Shown here in pieces: positions 1-7,710 of a DNA stretch of 38,362 bases. The notes under the pieces were generated by a model. The model was not told the DNA's origin, did no database searches, and was given only the letters and a program-made list of their open reading frames with translations. Origin of the DNA: an uncultured Oscillospiraceae bacterium (GTDB lineage: Bacteria; Bacillota; Clostridia; Oscillospirales; Oscillospiraceae); the NCBI GenBank assembly GCA_934659425.1, contig CAKUHU010000012.1, positions 1-38,362 on the forward strand. Direction: 5' to 3'. The translations under genes were made by a program, and so were the position numbers. Within the stretch, counting starts at the first letter, position 1; the number at the start of each line of letters is the position of its first letter.

Positions 1-29
1 GCTCTTATCTGGTGAAATCAGATAAGAGC
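1..29 (-). terminator. Inverted repeat downstream of sigF, probable terminator of the spoIIA operon
   Basis: Positions 1-10 and 20-29 form a perfect 10-bp stem around a 9-nt loop, about 70 bases past the sigF stop codon. The U-tract expected on the minus strand would lie beyond the left window edge, so the terminator role is inferred from position. Confidence 0.5.
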
Positions 30-96
30 TCTCCTGCGGACTTCTGCGCTTTATTTTAGCTCCATACTCCATATTTTATTTTTGTCAAATCCTTCT

Positions 97-807
97 CTAT
101 CCCCCTGCCAGCTTGAGTCTGAGCTGTGCCAGCGCCTTCCGTTCAATGCGGGAAATTTGGACCTGACTCACCTTCAGGATCTTCGAGGTCTTATCCTGGG
201 TGAGTCCCCGGAAATAGCGCAGTTCCACCACCTGCCTCTCCCGGTCAGGCAGGGCGGCCACCGCTTCCCGGAGGGCCAGATGCTCCAGCGTCTCCTCCTC
301 CATCCCCTCGTCTCCCATGAGCTGTTCCAGGGTCAGGCCATCCCCCAGATCCATTTGAAGCGAGGCCACAGGGGCATTGGCAGTCTCAGCAGCTGCGATC
401 TCCTCCGGCTCCAATCCAGTCACCGCTGAGAGCTCAGAAAGCGTAGGTTCCCGTCCCAGCTCATTTTGCAGCCTGTCTCTTGCCTGCCGGATACTTCCTC
501 CCCGCTCCCGGAGGCCTCTGCTCACCTTTACCGCGCCGTCATCTCGCAGAAAGCGGCGGATCTCGCCGGCGATCTTAGGCACCGCATAGGTGGAGAATTG
601 GCAGCCGAAGACGGGATCAAAGCCCCGTACTGCCTTGACAAACCCCAGGCACCCCAGCTGATAGAGGTCTTCTGGGTCCACCCCTCTCCCCAGGTAGCGC
701 CGAACGATACTCCAGATCAGGCCGTTGTTCTCCTCCAGCAGCCGTTCACAAGCGCCGTTATCTCCCTCGTGAGCCAGCTCCAGCAGAGACAGGGTCTCCG
801 TGCTCAC
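97..807 (-). CDS. sigF: RNA polymerase sporulation sigma factor SigF
   Basis: This is a 236-residue sigma-70 family factor, the first forespore-specific sigma factor of sporulation in Firmicutes. Sigma region 2 spans about residues 37-90 with the core- and -10-binding motif (DLYQLGCLGFVKAVRGFDP) and the FSTYAVPKIAGEIRRFLRD block. Region 4 with its helix-turn-helix is at about 186-232 (LPDRERQVVELRYFRGLTQ). The start is GTG at 807, overlapping the spoIIAB stop as GTGA, which indicates translational coupling. Length and gene order match the classical spoIIAA-spoIIAB-sigF operon. SpoIIAB is expected to hold the factor inactive until forespore formation. A closely related factor, SigG, is the main alternative, but the SpoIIAA/SpoIIAB neighbours favour SigF. 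Confidence 0.97.
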   Translation of the reverse strand: MSTETLSLLELAHEGDNGACERLLEENNGLIWSIVRRYLGRGVDPEDLYQLGCLGFVKAVRGFDPVFGCQFSTYAVPKIAGEIRRFLRDDGAVKVSRGLRERGGSIRQARDRLQNELGREPTLSELSAVTGLEPEEIAAAETANAPVASLQMDLGDGLTLEQLMGDEGMEEETLEHLALREAVAALPDRERQVVELRYFRGLTQDKTSKILKVSQVQISRIERKALAQLRLKLAGG

Positions 808-1241
808 GCCCCCAGCCGCCGGGAGATCCGGCGGCGCATGGTCACAACAGTTCCCTTTCCCGGCGTGGAGCGGACCTTCAGCACATCCATAAAGCTCTCC
901 ATAATGGTAAAGCCCATCCCAGAGCGGTCAGAACCCCCTGTGGTATAAAGGGGTTTTCTGGCCTTTTCCACATCAGGGATCCCTACGCCGGTATCCTTTA
1001 CCATGATCTCCAATACATTGTCCTCAAAAAGCCGCAGGCGCATTGCCACCGTTCCCAGCTTATCCGGATAGGCATGCACGATACAGTTGGTCACCGCCTC
1101 GCTGACTGCCGTTTTAATATCATTAATCTCATCCAAAGTGGGATCCAACTGGGCCGCAAAGCTGGCCGCCACTGTCCGGGCAAAGCCTTCATTGGCTGAC
1201 CGGCTCAAAAAGGTGATCTTTGCTTCGTTCACCGGCTTCAT
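804..1241 (-). CDS. spoIIAB: Anti-sigma F factor / serine kinase SpoIIAB
   Basis: This is a 145-residue GHKL-fold ATPase. It binds SigF in the presence of ATP and phosphorylates SpoIIAA. The N box (EAVTNCIVHAYP, about residues 48-59), the G1 box (VKDTGVGIPD, about 92-101) and the G2 region (GGSDRSGMGFTIMESF) are all visible, so the Bergerat ATP site looks intact. It lies between spoIIAA and sigF, 14 bases after the spoIIAA stop, and its own stop overlaps the sigF GTG start. A good ribosome binding site (AGGAGG) precedes the ATG at 1241. Family function is well established in Bacillus; the assignment here rests on motifs and gene order. Confidence 0.97.
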   Translation of the reverse strand: MKPVNEAKITFLSRSANEGFARTVAASFAAQLDPTLDEINDIKTAVSEAVTNCIVHAYPDKLGTVAMRLRLFEDNVLEIMVKDTGVGIPDVEKARKPLYTTGGSDRSGMGFTIMESFMDVLKVRSTPGKGTVVTMRRRISRRLGA

Positions 1242-1255
1242 ATGTAACTCCTCCT

Positions 1256-1570
1256 TTATTCTTCCGCCGCAAAGGGAATGAGCTTGTCCACCCCTGCCGC
1301 CTTCAGCACCTTTTCCGCCTGGAGCGGCAGATTACAAAGACACATCGTTCCCCCCAGTTCCCGCATTCGCTTCCAACTGCGCAGCACTACGGCGATACCT
1401 GAGCTATCCATAAAGGTCACACCTCCCATATCCAGCCGCAGTTCTCGGGGCAAAATCTCATCTATCCGGCATCCCAGTTCCGCCATCAGCTTTTTGGCCG
1501 CGTGATGGTCTATCTCTCCGGCGATCCCTACCGTCAAAGTTTTCCCTTCTTCCAAGCAGCTCAACGGCAT
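1256..1570 (-). CDS. spoIIAA: Anti-sigma F factor antagonist SpoIIAA
   Basis: This is a 104-residue single STAS-domain protein. When unphosphorylated it binds SpoIIAB and frees SigF; SpoIIAB phosphorylates it and SpoIIE dephosphorylates it. The diagnostic loop MDSSGIAVVL is at residues 54-63, and Ser57 corresponds to the phosphorylated serine of the family. AAAGGAGG lies just upstream of the ATG at 1570. It is the first gene of the tricistronic spoIIA operon. I could not find a convincing sigma-H promoter (AGGA/GAAT boxes) in front of it; see the hairpin at 1598-1629. Confidence 0.96.
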   Translation of the reverse strand: MPLSCLEEGKTLTVGIAGEIDHHAAKKLMAELGCRIDEILPRELRLDMGGVTFMDSSGIAVVLRSWKRMRELGGTMCLCNLPLQAEKVLKAAGVDKLIPFAAEE

Positions 1571-1597
1571 ACAGGTCTCCTCCTTTGAAAAAACAAA

Positions 1598-1629
1598 AAT
1601 CGCTGTATCTCTTTCAAGATACAGCGATT
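1598..1629 (-). terminator. Hairpin with T-tract between the IseA-like lipoprotein gene and spoIIAA
   Basis: A perfect 13-bp stem (1598-1610 paired with 1617-1629) has a 6-nt loop and, on the minus strand, is followed by TTTTTGTTTTTTC. That is a textbook intrinsic terminator for the upstream lipoprotein gene. Only 27 bases separate it from the spoIIAA start. A TATAAT at 1627-1632 overlaps the upstream arm, but the nearest TTGACA is 21 bases away, so the promoter match is poor. Confidence 0.8.
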
Positions 1630-1655
1630 ATAGCGCGTCTGCGATATATTTTTTG

Positions 1656-2420
1656 TCAAAATATGGATTCAAAGTGGGTAAAGACCCACTTGTCTCCCAC
1701 CTGCGCATAGGGGAACGTGTACACCACCTGCCCCGTCGGCGCAAACCCATTCTCAGCGTCCAAAACTTCCACCGTGGCCTGGACTGTGCAGGAACTCGCA
1801 GGCTCCTCCTCCGGCCAGAGGACGATGAGCGTCACCGCCCCCTTGGTGATGTCGCTTCCCCGGCCAGCAGGCAGTGCGTAGAGCCCCCCATCCTCTCCGT
1901 CTATAAATGAGACAGCATGGGAACTCAAAAGGCCGTCTACAATTTCATCGGAAAAAAGCGTCTTCAAGTAGGCCCGCAGCGTATCCACGCTTTCCAAGCC
2001 GGGCCGCATCACCCGATAGAAGGTGTTATCGGACTGGACTTGAATTTCTTCCGTGTCCAGCTGAAGCCCCGCATCACTATAACCGGCAAACCAGCTATAG
2101 GCCTCAGCAGCCTCCCGGTAGGCCCCCAACACCGACTCGTCCGATGGGCGGTTCGGCTCTTCAGAAAGCACGGGATCAGCGGCCTCTGCTACCGGTGGGC
2201 TGACCTGCGCCGTATTCTCTTCATCCACTGGAGCCATAGTTTCCGTCCCAGATGACGGCCAAGTTACGACGGCCGTGGGAATGATCGAGGCTACGGCAGA
2301 GGGGGAAGCGGCAGAGGACCTCACCTCCGCCCCTTGGCTCCCCTGGACGCGCTCAACGGCACATCCGCTTATGCCCAGCATCAGGGCGACAGCCAAAACA
2401 ATGAAATTCTTCTTTATCAC
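1656..2420 (-). CDS. Lipoprotein with a probable IseA-like (DL-endopeptidase inhibitor) domain
   Basis: The start is placed at the GTG at 2420 because GGAGG sits 7 bases upstream and translation from there gives a clean lipoprotein signal: two Lys, a hydrophobic stretch and the lipobox ISGC with Cys20. The protein is 254 residues. Residues 21 to about 95 are Ser/Pro/Ala/Glu-rich and probably flexible. The rest (from about VLGAYREAAEAYSWFAGYSD to VYTFPYAQVGDKWVFTHFES) resembles in pattern the IseA/YoeB family, secreted inhibitors of cell-wall DL-endopeptidases: AYxxAxEAYxWF, then YRV, then a short LFSDEIVDGLL and a GRG motif. That assignment is from memory of the family and is moderate. The gene lies directly upstream of the spoIIA operon, with a terminator between, so it may be expressed separately. 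Confidence 0.75.
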   Translation of the reverse strand: MIKKNFIVLAVALMLGISGCAVERVQGSQGAEVRSSAASPSAVASIIPTAVVTWPSSGTETMAPVDEENTAQVSPPVAEAADPVLSEEPNRPSDESVLGAYREAAEAYSWFAGYSDAGLQLDTEEIQVQSDNTFYRVMRPGLESVDTLRAYLKTLFSDEIVDGLLSSHAVSFIDGEDGGLYALPAGRGSDITKGAVTLIVLWPEEEPASSCTVQATVEVLDAENGFAPTGQVVYTFPYAQVGDKWVFTHFESIF

Positions 2421-2431
2421 GAACGCCCCTC

Positions 2432-2477
2432 CTTTGGGCAGATATTTTATTTTGTACGATATTTTATCCGCCCAAAG
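2432..2477 (-). promoter_or_regulatory. Inverted repeat abutting the ribosome binding site of the lipoprotein gene
   Basis: CTTTGGGC (2432-2439) pairs with GCCCAAAG (2470-2477) around a 30-base, A/T-rich loop. On the minus strand the second arm ends in AAAG, the first part of the AAAGGAGG ribosome binding site for the gene starting at 2420. Folding could limit ribosome access. The effect is inferred. Confidence 0.4.
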
Positions 2478-2536
2478 TTCAAAACGCAACAACAATTTTG
2501 TGACGAAATATTTCAATTTGTTCCATTTTCTGCGTT

Positions 2537-5173
2537 TTACATCATAGAAGCAACGGATTCTTCCAATTTCGCAATGAGGGCCCGCAGGGATTCTGCCCGC
2601 TCTTTCTCCGCCTCCACCACTTGGGCGGGGGCTTTATTGAGGAAGCCCGGGTTGGACAGCTTGCCCTCCAGTCCGGCAAGCTGTTTGCGCTTATTTTCCA
2701 GTTCCTTCTGGATACGGGCCTTTTCCTTTTCCAAATCTACCAGCTCTGCCATCAGCATGAACACCCGAGCCGTGGAGGTGATAACCGAGGTCAGTCCCTT
2801 CTCGGTATCAGGAGCCTCATCCACACCAACCACCGTCACGTCGCTGGCGTAAGCCAAACGCTTGAGCAAAGGCGCCCCCTTGGTGAACACATCTCTTTCC
2901 TGCGTAGAAATGGTGAGATGGGCCTTTTTAGAGGGAGGCACGTTGAGTTCAGCCCGTTTACCCCGGACCGCCCGGACAACATCGATCAGCTGGTCAATGT
3001 CCTTTTCCTCCTCCGGGAAGGACAATTCAGCGCGGCACTCCGGCCACTTCTGGAGCATGAGATAGTCTCCCTCGTGGGGCAAGGCCTGCCAGATCTCCTC
3101 GGTCAGGAAAGGCATGAAGGGGTGGAGCAGCTTCAGCGTCTCTGTCAGGACATAGCACAGCACTTGCTGCGCCTGTTCCTTGGCTTGGAGGTCCTCCCCC
3201 TGAAGGCGGGCCTTGGTGAACTCGATATACCAGTCGCAGAAATTATCCCAGATAAAGTCGTACACCTTCTGGGCAGCCACGCCCAGCTCATAGCGGTCCA
3301 TATTCTCCGTTATATCAGGGATCAGGGCATTGAGCTTGGAGAGGATCCACTTATCCTCTTGGCTCAGCGTCTTGGGAAGCTCCACGCGGTCAATGGTCAG
3401 ATTCATCTGCACAAAGCGGCTCGCGTTCCAAATCTTATTGGCAAAGTTGCGCATGGCCTCACACCGCTCCGGCAGGAAGCGCATGTCATTGCCGGGAGAG
3501 TTGCCTGTGACCAAATTGAACCGCAGGGCATCGGCGCCGTACTGTTCGGCCACCACCAGGGGATCCACGCCGTTGCCCAGGGACTTGGACATTTTGCGGC
3601 CCTTGTCATCCCGGACCAGCCCATGGATCAGCACCGTGTGAAATGGGGGCTTTCCTGTGTGCTCACAGCCGGAAAAGATCATCCGGGCCACCCAGAAGAA
3701 GATGATGTCATACCCGGTCACCAGCACGTCAGTGGGATAGAAATACTGGAAATCTTCGGTGTTCTCCGGCCAGCCCAGGGTGGAGAAGGGCCACAGGGCC
3801 GAGGAGAACCAGGTGTCCAGCACGTCCTCCTCCTGGTGGATGTGCTGGGAATGGCAGTGGGCGCACTCAGTGGGATCTTCCTCAGAGACCGTCAGCTTTC
3901 CGCACTCGCCGCAGGTCCAAGCGGGAATGCGGTGGCCCCACCACAGCTGACGAGAGATACACCAATCCCGCACATTTTCCATCCAGTTGATATAGGTCTT
4001 GGAGAAGCGGTCGGGGACAAATTTGGTCTCCCCTTCCTTTACCACCCGAAGGGCCTCCTTAGCCAGGGGCTCCATCTTTACGAACCACTGGGCGGAAATC
4101 AGAGGTTCCACATCATTGTGGCAGCGGTAGCAGGTGCCCACGTTGTGCTGGTGGGGCTCCACCTTCACGAGATAGCCCTGCTCCTCCAGATCGTGGACAA
4201 TGGCCTTCCGGGCCTCATAGCGGTCCATGCCAGAGTAGCGGCCATAGCCCTCCACCACCTTGCCGTTGTCATCCAAGACACGGATGGTCTCCAGGTTGTG
4301 CCGCAGGCCCACCTCAAAGTCATTGGGGTCGTGGGCGGGGGTCATCTTTACACAGCCAGTACCGAAGGCTACATCTACATACTCGTCGGCCACAATGGGC
4401 ATCTCCCGGCCCACCAGGGGAAGGATGCAGGTCTTGCCCACAATGTCCTTGTACCGCTCGTCGTTGGGGTTGACCGCCACGCCAGTGTCGCCCAGCATGG
4501 TCTCGGGCCGGGTGGTAGCCACGATGACCCAGCGGTCGGCCTCCCCTTGGATGGGGTAACGGATATGCCAAAGGCTCCCCGGCTTATCCTGATACTCTAC
4601 CTCCGCATCGGACAGAGCGGTGACGCAGTGGGGACACCAGTTGATGATCCGGGAACCTTTGTAAATGAGGCCCTTTTCATACAAGCTCACAAACACATGG
4701 CGGACAGCCTTGGACAGGCCCTCATCCATGGTAAACCGGGCCCGGGACCAGTCACAGGAGACACCTAACTTCTTCTGCTGCTCCACAATACGGGCACCGT
4801 ATGTGTTCTTCCAGTCCCACACCCGCTCCAGGAACTTCTCCCGTCCCAGGTCATAGCGGGTCAGACCCGCATTCTCCCGCAGGTCCTCCTCCACCTTGAT
4901 CTGGGTGGCGATGCCCGCATGGTCAGTACCGGGGATCCACAGAGCGGCATAGCCCTGCATCCGTTTGAAACGGGTCAGAATGTCCTGCAGGGTGCAGTCC
5001 ATGGCGTGCCCCATATGGAGCTGCCCGGTGACATTGGGGGGCGGCATGACAATAGTAAAGGGCTTTTTATCCGGGTCCCGATGCCCTTCAAAACAGCCGC
5101 CCTTCTCCCACATCTCATAAATTTGATGCTCTACCTCTTGAGGCTCATATGCTTTCGGCAATTCCTTCCCCAT
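2537..5173 (-). CDS. valS: Valine-tRNA ligase
   Basis: This is an 878-residue class I aminoacyl-tRNA synthetase that charges tRNA-Val. The HIGH-type signature is at about residues 47-60 ([14 protein letters not shown]) and the KMSKS loop is [14 protein letters not shown]. The editing (CP1) domain includes the [13 protein letters not shown] and [19 protein letters not shown] motifs, and an RWxGH-like motif ([12 protein letters not shown]) is followed by zinc-type Cys pairs. The last about 65 residues form the Val-arm coiled coil typical of ValRS ([17 protein letters not shown]). Length is normal for bacteria. Expression is controlled by the T-box leader directly upstream, and the promoter lies at 5506-5534. 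Confidence 0.98.
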   Translation of the reverse strand: MGKELPKAYEPQEVEHQIYEMWEKGGCFEGHRDPDKKPFTIVMPPPNVTGQLHMGHAMDCTLQDILTRFKRMQGYAALWIPGTDHAGIATQIKVEEDLRENAGLTRYDLGREKFLERVWDWKNTYGARIVEQQKKLGVSCDWSRARFTMDEGLSKAVRHVFVSLYEKGLIYKGSRIINWCPHCVTALSDAEVEYQDKPGSLWHIRYPIQGEADRWVIVATTRPETMLGDTGVAVNPNDERYKDIVGKTCILPLVGREMPIVADEYVDVAFGTGCVKMTPAHDPNDFEVGLRHNLETIRVLDDNGKVVEGYGRYSGMDRYEARKAIVHDLEEQGYLVKVEPHQHNVGTCYRCHNDVEPLISAQWFVKMEPLAKEALRVVKEGETKFVPDRFSKTYINWMENVRDWCISRQLWWGHRIPAWTCGECGKLTVSEEDPTECAHCHSQHIHQEEDVLDTWFSSALWPFSTLGWPENTEDFQYFYPTDVLVTGYDIIFFWVARMIFSGCEHTGKPPFHTVLIHGLVRDDKGRKMSKSLGNGVDPLVVAEQYGADALRFNLVTGNSPGNDMRFLPERCEAMRNFANKIWNASRFVQMNLTIDRVELPKTLSQEDKWILSKLNALIPDITENMDRYELGVAAQKVYDFIWDNFCDWYIEFTKARLQGEDLQAKEQAQQVLCYVLTETLKLLHPFMPFLTEEIWQALPHEGDYLMLQKWPECRAELSFPEEEKDIDQLIDVVRAVRGKRAELNVPPSKKAHLTISTQERDVFTKGAPLLKRLAYASDVTVVGVDEAPDTEKGLTSVITSTARVFMLMAELVDLEKEKARIQKELENKRKQLAGLEGKLSNPGFLNKAPAQVVEAEKERAESLRALIAKLEESVASMM

Positions 5174-5260
5174 ATTTTTCTTCCTCCTCGGTTTATAAAT
5201 TCTGAAAATGGGAGGCCTCTAAAATATGCCTCCTCAGCAGATCTCTAAGACATTTTCCTC

Positions 5261-5499
5261 AAAAAAATCCGCCCCAAAACCCAACGGTTTCAGGGCGGAT
5301 GAATTCCGCGGTACCACCTGAATTCGGGCTGATACGCCCGCACTCTTGTCCCATAACGCGGGATACGTCCGGCCCTACTCTCCTTCAAGCCGGAAGCTCC
5401 AGGACGACTTCAGCGCTCGGGTCACGGAGCCTTTCACCCACCGGCCCCTCTCTCAGCTTTCCCAAAAGCGCTTACTCCTCCCCTTCTTCACCTTTGAAC
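5261..5499 (-). promoter_or_regulatory. T-box riboswitch leader of valS
   Basis: On the minus strand the invariant T-box AGGTGGTACCGCGG is at 5306-5319. It is followed by a terminator whose CCGCCC/GGGCGG stem and T7 run occupy 5261-5300; the T-box lies where the competing antiterminator would form. Upstream, at 5400-5500, the Stem I landmarks (GGAGTA, AGAGAG, GGTGGGTGAAAGG) are recognisable. The likely specifier is GTC (Val) at 5406-5408 in the context CTGAAGTCGTCC. Uncharged tRNA-Val is expected to stabilise the antiterminator and switch valS on. The T-box and terminator are directly seen; the specifier position is my reading of Stem I and is less certain. Confidence 0.93.
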
Positions 5500-5505
5500 G
5501 TGCTT

Positions 5506-5534
5506 AGTATATGCGAAAACGGCAAGAAAGTCAA
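5506..5534 (-). promoter_or_regulatory. Sigma-A promoter of the valS T-box transcript
   Basis: On the minus strand TTGACT (5529-5534) and TATACT (5506-5511) are separated by exactly 17 bases. Transcription would start near 5499, at the beginning of Stem I of the T-box leader. The promoter sits just past the stop codon of the upstream transporter gene. Confidence 0.8.
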
Positions 5535-5540
5535 CAAAAA

Positions 5541-6433
5541 TCAGCTTACCGACGGTGTTTTCCGCAAAAAAGACAGCTTGGTTTCAGAACACACCACCGC
5601 CACAAAGATAAGCGCAAAGCCCGTCATCAGTCTGGGTGTCACCGGGTCTCCATAGAAAAGCACGGAGAAAAGCACGCCAAAAACCGATTCCAGGGACAGC
5701 AGGATGGCCGCGGAGGAGGGGTCGGACCAGACCTGTCCCACATTCTGAAACAAAAGGGCCACTGTGGTGCACATCACTGTGAGATAGGCCATTTGAATGA
5801 GCAGATCGGCGCTGAGGATGGATGCCGATGGGAACTTCTGGAAGAGCAGTCCCCCAACCCAGGCGTAAAGGGCGGCAAAGGCAAACTGGAATATAGTCAG
5901 CAAGTAGATATCCTTTCCAGGTGAGACCTTGGCCACCGCCACGATATGGGTCGCGTAAAAAACCGCACCCAGCAGGGTCAGGCCATCTCCAAGGGAGATG
6001 GAAAAGCTGTCCCCCAGCGACACCAGGCCCACACCCGCCACACACAGCACCGCTGCGGCGATATTATACCGGTCAGGCCGCTGTTTCATCACCGCCCAGT
6101 AGAAAAAAGGCACCAGCACACAGTAGACCGCCGTCAGAAATGCGTTATTGGAAGGAGTCGTCCATTGGATCCCAAAGGTCTGAATGGAATAAGCCGCAAA
6201 AAGGAAGCCGCCAATAACCGCCCCCCGCCACAGATAGTCCGGGGTGAAGATCCGCCATTTTTTCCAGCAAACCAAGGAGAGCAGCACCGCTCCGCCGGTA
6301 AAGCGGATCGCCAGCAGGAAAAGAGGGGGGATCGCATCCACCGCTCCCTTCATCATAAAGAAGGAAGACCCCCAAATCAGCGCCGCAGCAAAGAGCATAG
6401 GCTTTGCCAGGCGGCGCATTACAGTTTCGTTCA
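5541..6433 (-). CDS. EamA/DMT-family permease
   Basis: This is a drug/metabolite transporter superfamily membrane protein with about ten hydrophobic segments in two EamA repeats. The first carries the typical opening MLFAAALIWGSSFFMMKGAV and the family-like NNAFLTAVYCVLVPFFYW; the second carries LGDGLTLLGAVFYATHIVAVAK and SSAAILLSLESVFGVLFSVL. The frame is open to 6470, but an AAAGGAG ribosome binding site best serves the TTG at 6433 (protein LNETVMRRLAKPM..., about 297 residues). The ATG at 6418 is a possible alternative. Substrate cannot be predicted; relatives export amino acids, metabolites or nucleotide-like solutes. The gene diverges from the glycosylase gene and ends just upstream of the valS promoter. 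Confidence 0.88.
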
Positions 6434-6436
6434 AGA

Positions 6437-6465
6437 TTGTCACAGCTCCTTTGGTATGGTATAAT
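6437..6465 (+). promoter_or_regulatory. Sigma-A promoter for the glycosylase-HAD operon
   Basis: TTGTCA (6437-6442) and a perfect TATAAT (6460-6465) have a 17-base spacer, with the ATG 25 bases further on. The promoter overlaps the 5' end of the divergent transporter gene. Confidence 0.8.
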
Positions 6466-6490
6466 GTCAAATCAATAACGAGGTGAGACC

Positions 6491-7081
6491 ATGGAAAAAT
6501 TGTCCGCAGATTTTTTTAACCGGGATACAGTCACAGTGGCCAGAGAACTGCTCGGAAAACACCTGATTCGAGTCATAGACGGCCGTCCCCTCGCCATCCG
6601 CATCACCGAGACAGAGGCTTATATCGGCCGGATAGATAAGGCCTGCCACGCGTACAGCTATAGACGGACAAAGCGCACCGAGACTCTGTTCGCCCCGCCG
6701 GGAACAGCGTACATCTACCTCATCTACGGCATGTACTACTGCCTCAATTTCGTCACTGAGGCCCCTGGAGAGCCCGCCGCCGTCCTGATCCGGGGCGGAG
6801 AACCGATCACCCCCGCCGACGCCGATGCCATCTCCGTCCGGCGGTTTGGCTGCACCGCGGCGGAAATGTCCTACTATCAGAGGAAAAATTTCCTCAACGG
6901 CCCCGGAAAAATATGTAAAGGTCTATCCCTTACTAAGCAGCAAAACGGCCTCTCTCTCATGGGAGGTACCCTCTACCTGCTGGATGGGGGGGAACCGCCC
7001 CAGACCATCCACACTGGCAAACGCATCGGCATCGACTATGCGGAAGAGGCCGTTGATTTCCCCTGGAGGTTTTATCTATGA
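6491..7081 (+). CDS. DNA-3-methyladenine glycosylase (MPG/AAG family)
   Basis: This is a 196-residue monofunctional glycosylase of the mammalian-AAG fold that excises alkylated purines such as 3-methyladenine and hypoxanthine in base excision repair. Visible family motifs are RITETEAYIG (about residues 37-46, with the catalytic Glu), RTETLFAPPGTAYIYLIYGMYYCLNFV (about 62-88), AVLIRGGEP (97-105) and NGPGKICKGL (about 137-146). Length is normal. The start is the ATG after GAGGTGAG. Its stop overlaps the start of the HAD gene (ATGA), so the two are translationally coupled. Confidence 0.95.
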   Translation: MEKLSADFFNRDTVTVARELLGKHLIRVIDGRPLAIRITETEAYIGRIDKACHAYSYRRTKRTETLFAPPGTAYIYLIYGMYYCLNFVTEAPGEPAAVLIRGGEPITPADADAISVRRFGCTAAEMSYYQRKNFLNGPGKICKGLSLTKQQNGLSLMGGTLYLLDGGEPPQTIHTGKRIGIDYAEEAVDFPWRFYL

Positions 7082-7710
7082 TTTTTTTTGATTTGGACGG
7101 CACCCTGATCGACTCCAATGGCATTTGGCGGCAAATCGACGAGGACTTTGTGATGAGGCGGGGGCTGACACTCACCGATGAGTACACCGATGTGGTATGT
7201 CACTCCACCTTTCCGGTATCTGCCCGGTTCACCCGGGATTACTACCATCTGGAGGAATCTCCGCAGGCCATTATGGACGAATGGGAAAGCATGGCCTATG
7301 AGGCCTACGCCTGCACCATCCCCTTGAAGCAGGGAGCCAAGGCGCTGCTGGAGCAGCTTCAGGCAGAGGGAGAGCGGCTGGTTCTGCTCACCGCCTCCCT
7401 GCCCGCACTATGCCGGGCAGCTCTGGCCCGTCACGGGCTGAACCCCTACTTTGAAGCGCTCTTTTTCGCCCAAGAGGCTGGGCTGGAAAAACGGGACCCG
7501 GCCCTTTATCTCCTGGCCGCCCAGCAGTTTTGTGTCTCCCCCGGGGACTGTATCCTCTTGGAGGACTCTCCGTACAACTGCGCTGCCGCTCAAAAGGCCG
7601 GCCTCCAGGTGATCGGCGTCTATGACGACTTTTATTCCGATCAGTGGAAAATGCTGGTCCAAAACAGTCATCGGGCTGTGCGCTCCCTGACAGAATTGCT
7701 GAAGTCTTAA
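7078..7710 (+). CDS. HAD-superfamily phosphatase/phosphomutase
   Basis: This 210-residue HAD hydrolase is subfamily I-like. Motif I is FFDLDGTLID (residues 3-12, nucleophile Asp5 and Asp7), with the helical cap after it. Motif II is LVLLTAS (about 101-107), motif III is around the Lys of GLEKRDP, and motif IV is ILLEDSPYNCAAA. These are the pattern of the phosphoglycolate phosphatase and beta-phosphoglucomutase groups. The substrate is not predictable. It is coupled to the DNA glycosylase by an ATGA overlap, so a housecleaning role towards damaged or toxic phosphorylated metabolites is conceivable but speculative. Its TAA shares the palindrome TTAA (7707-7710) with the stop of convergent pcrA. 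Confidence 0.9.
   Translation: MIFFDLDGTLIDSNGIWRQIDEDFVMRRGLTLTDEYTDVVCHSTFPVSARFTRDYYHLEESPQAIMDEWESMAYEAYACTIPLKQGAKALLEQLQAEGERLVLLTASLPALCRAALARHGLNPYFEALFFAQEAGLEKRDPALYLLAAQQFCVSPGDCILLEDSPYNCAAAQKAGLQVIGVYDDFYSDQWKMLVQNSHRAVRSLTELLKS

Noticed and set aside
2621..4768. A 715-codon open frame on the plus strand
   Set aside because: It is antisense to valS, whose motifs are complete. It has no ribosome binding site and arises from the codon bias of the real gene.
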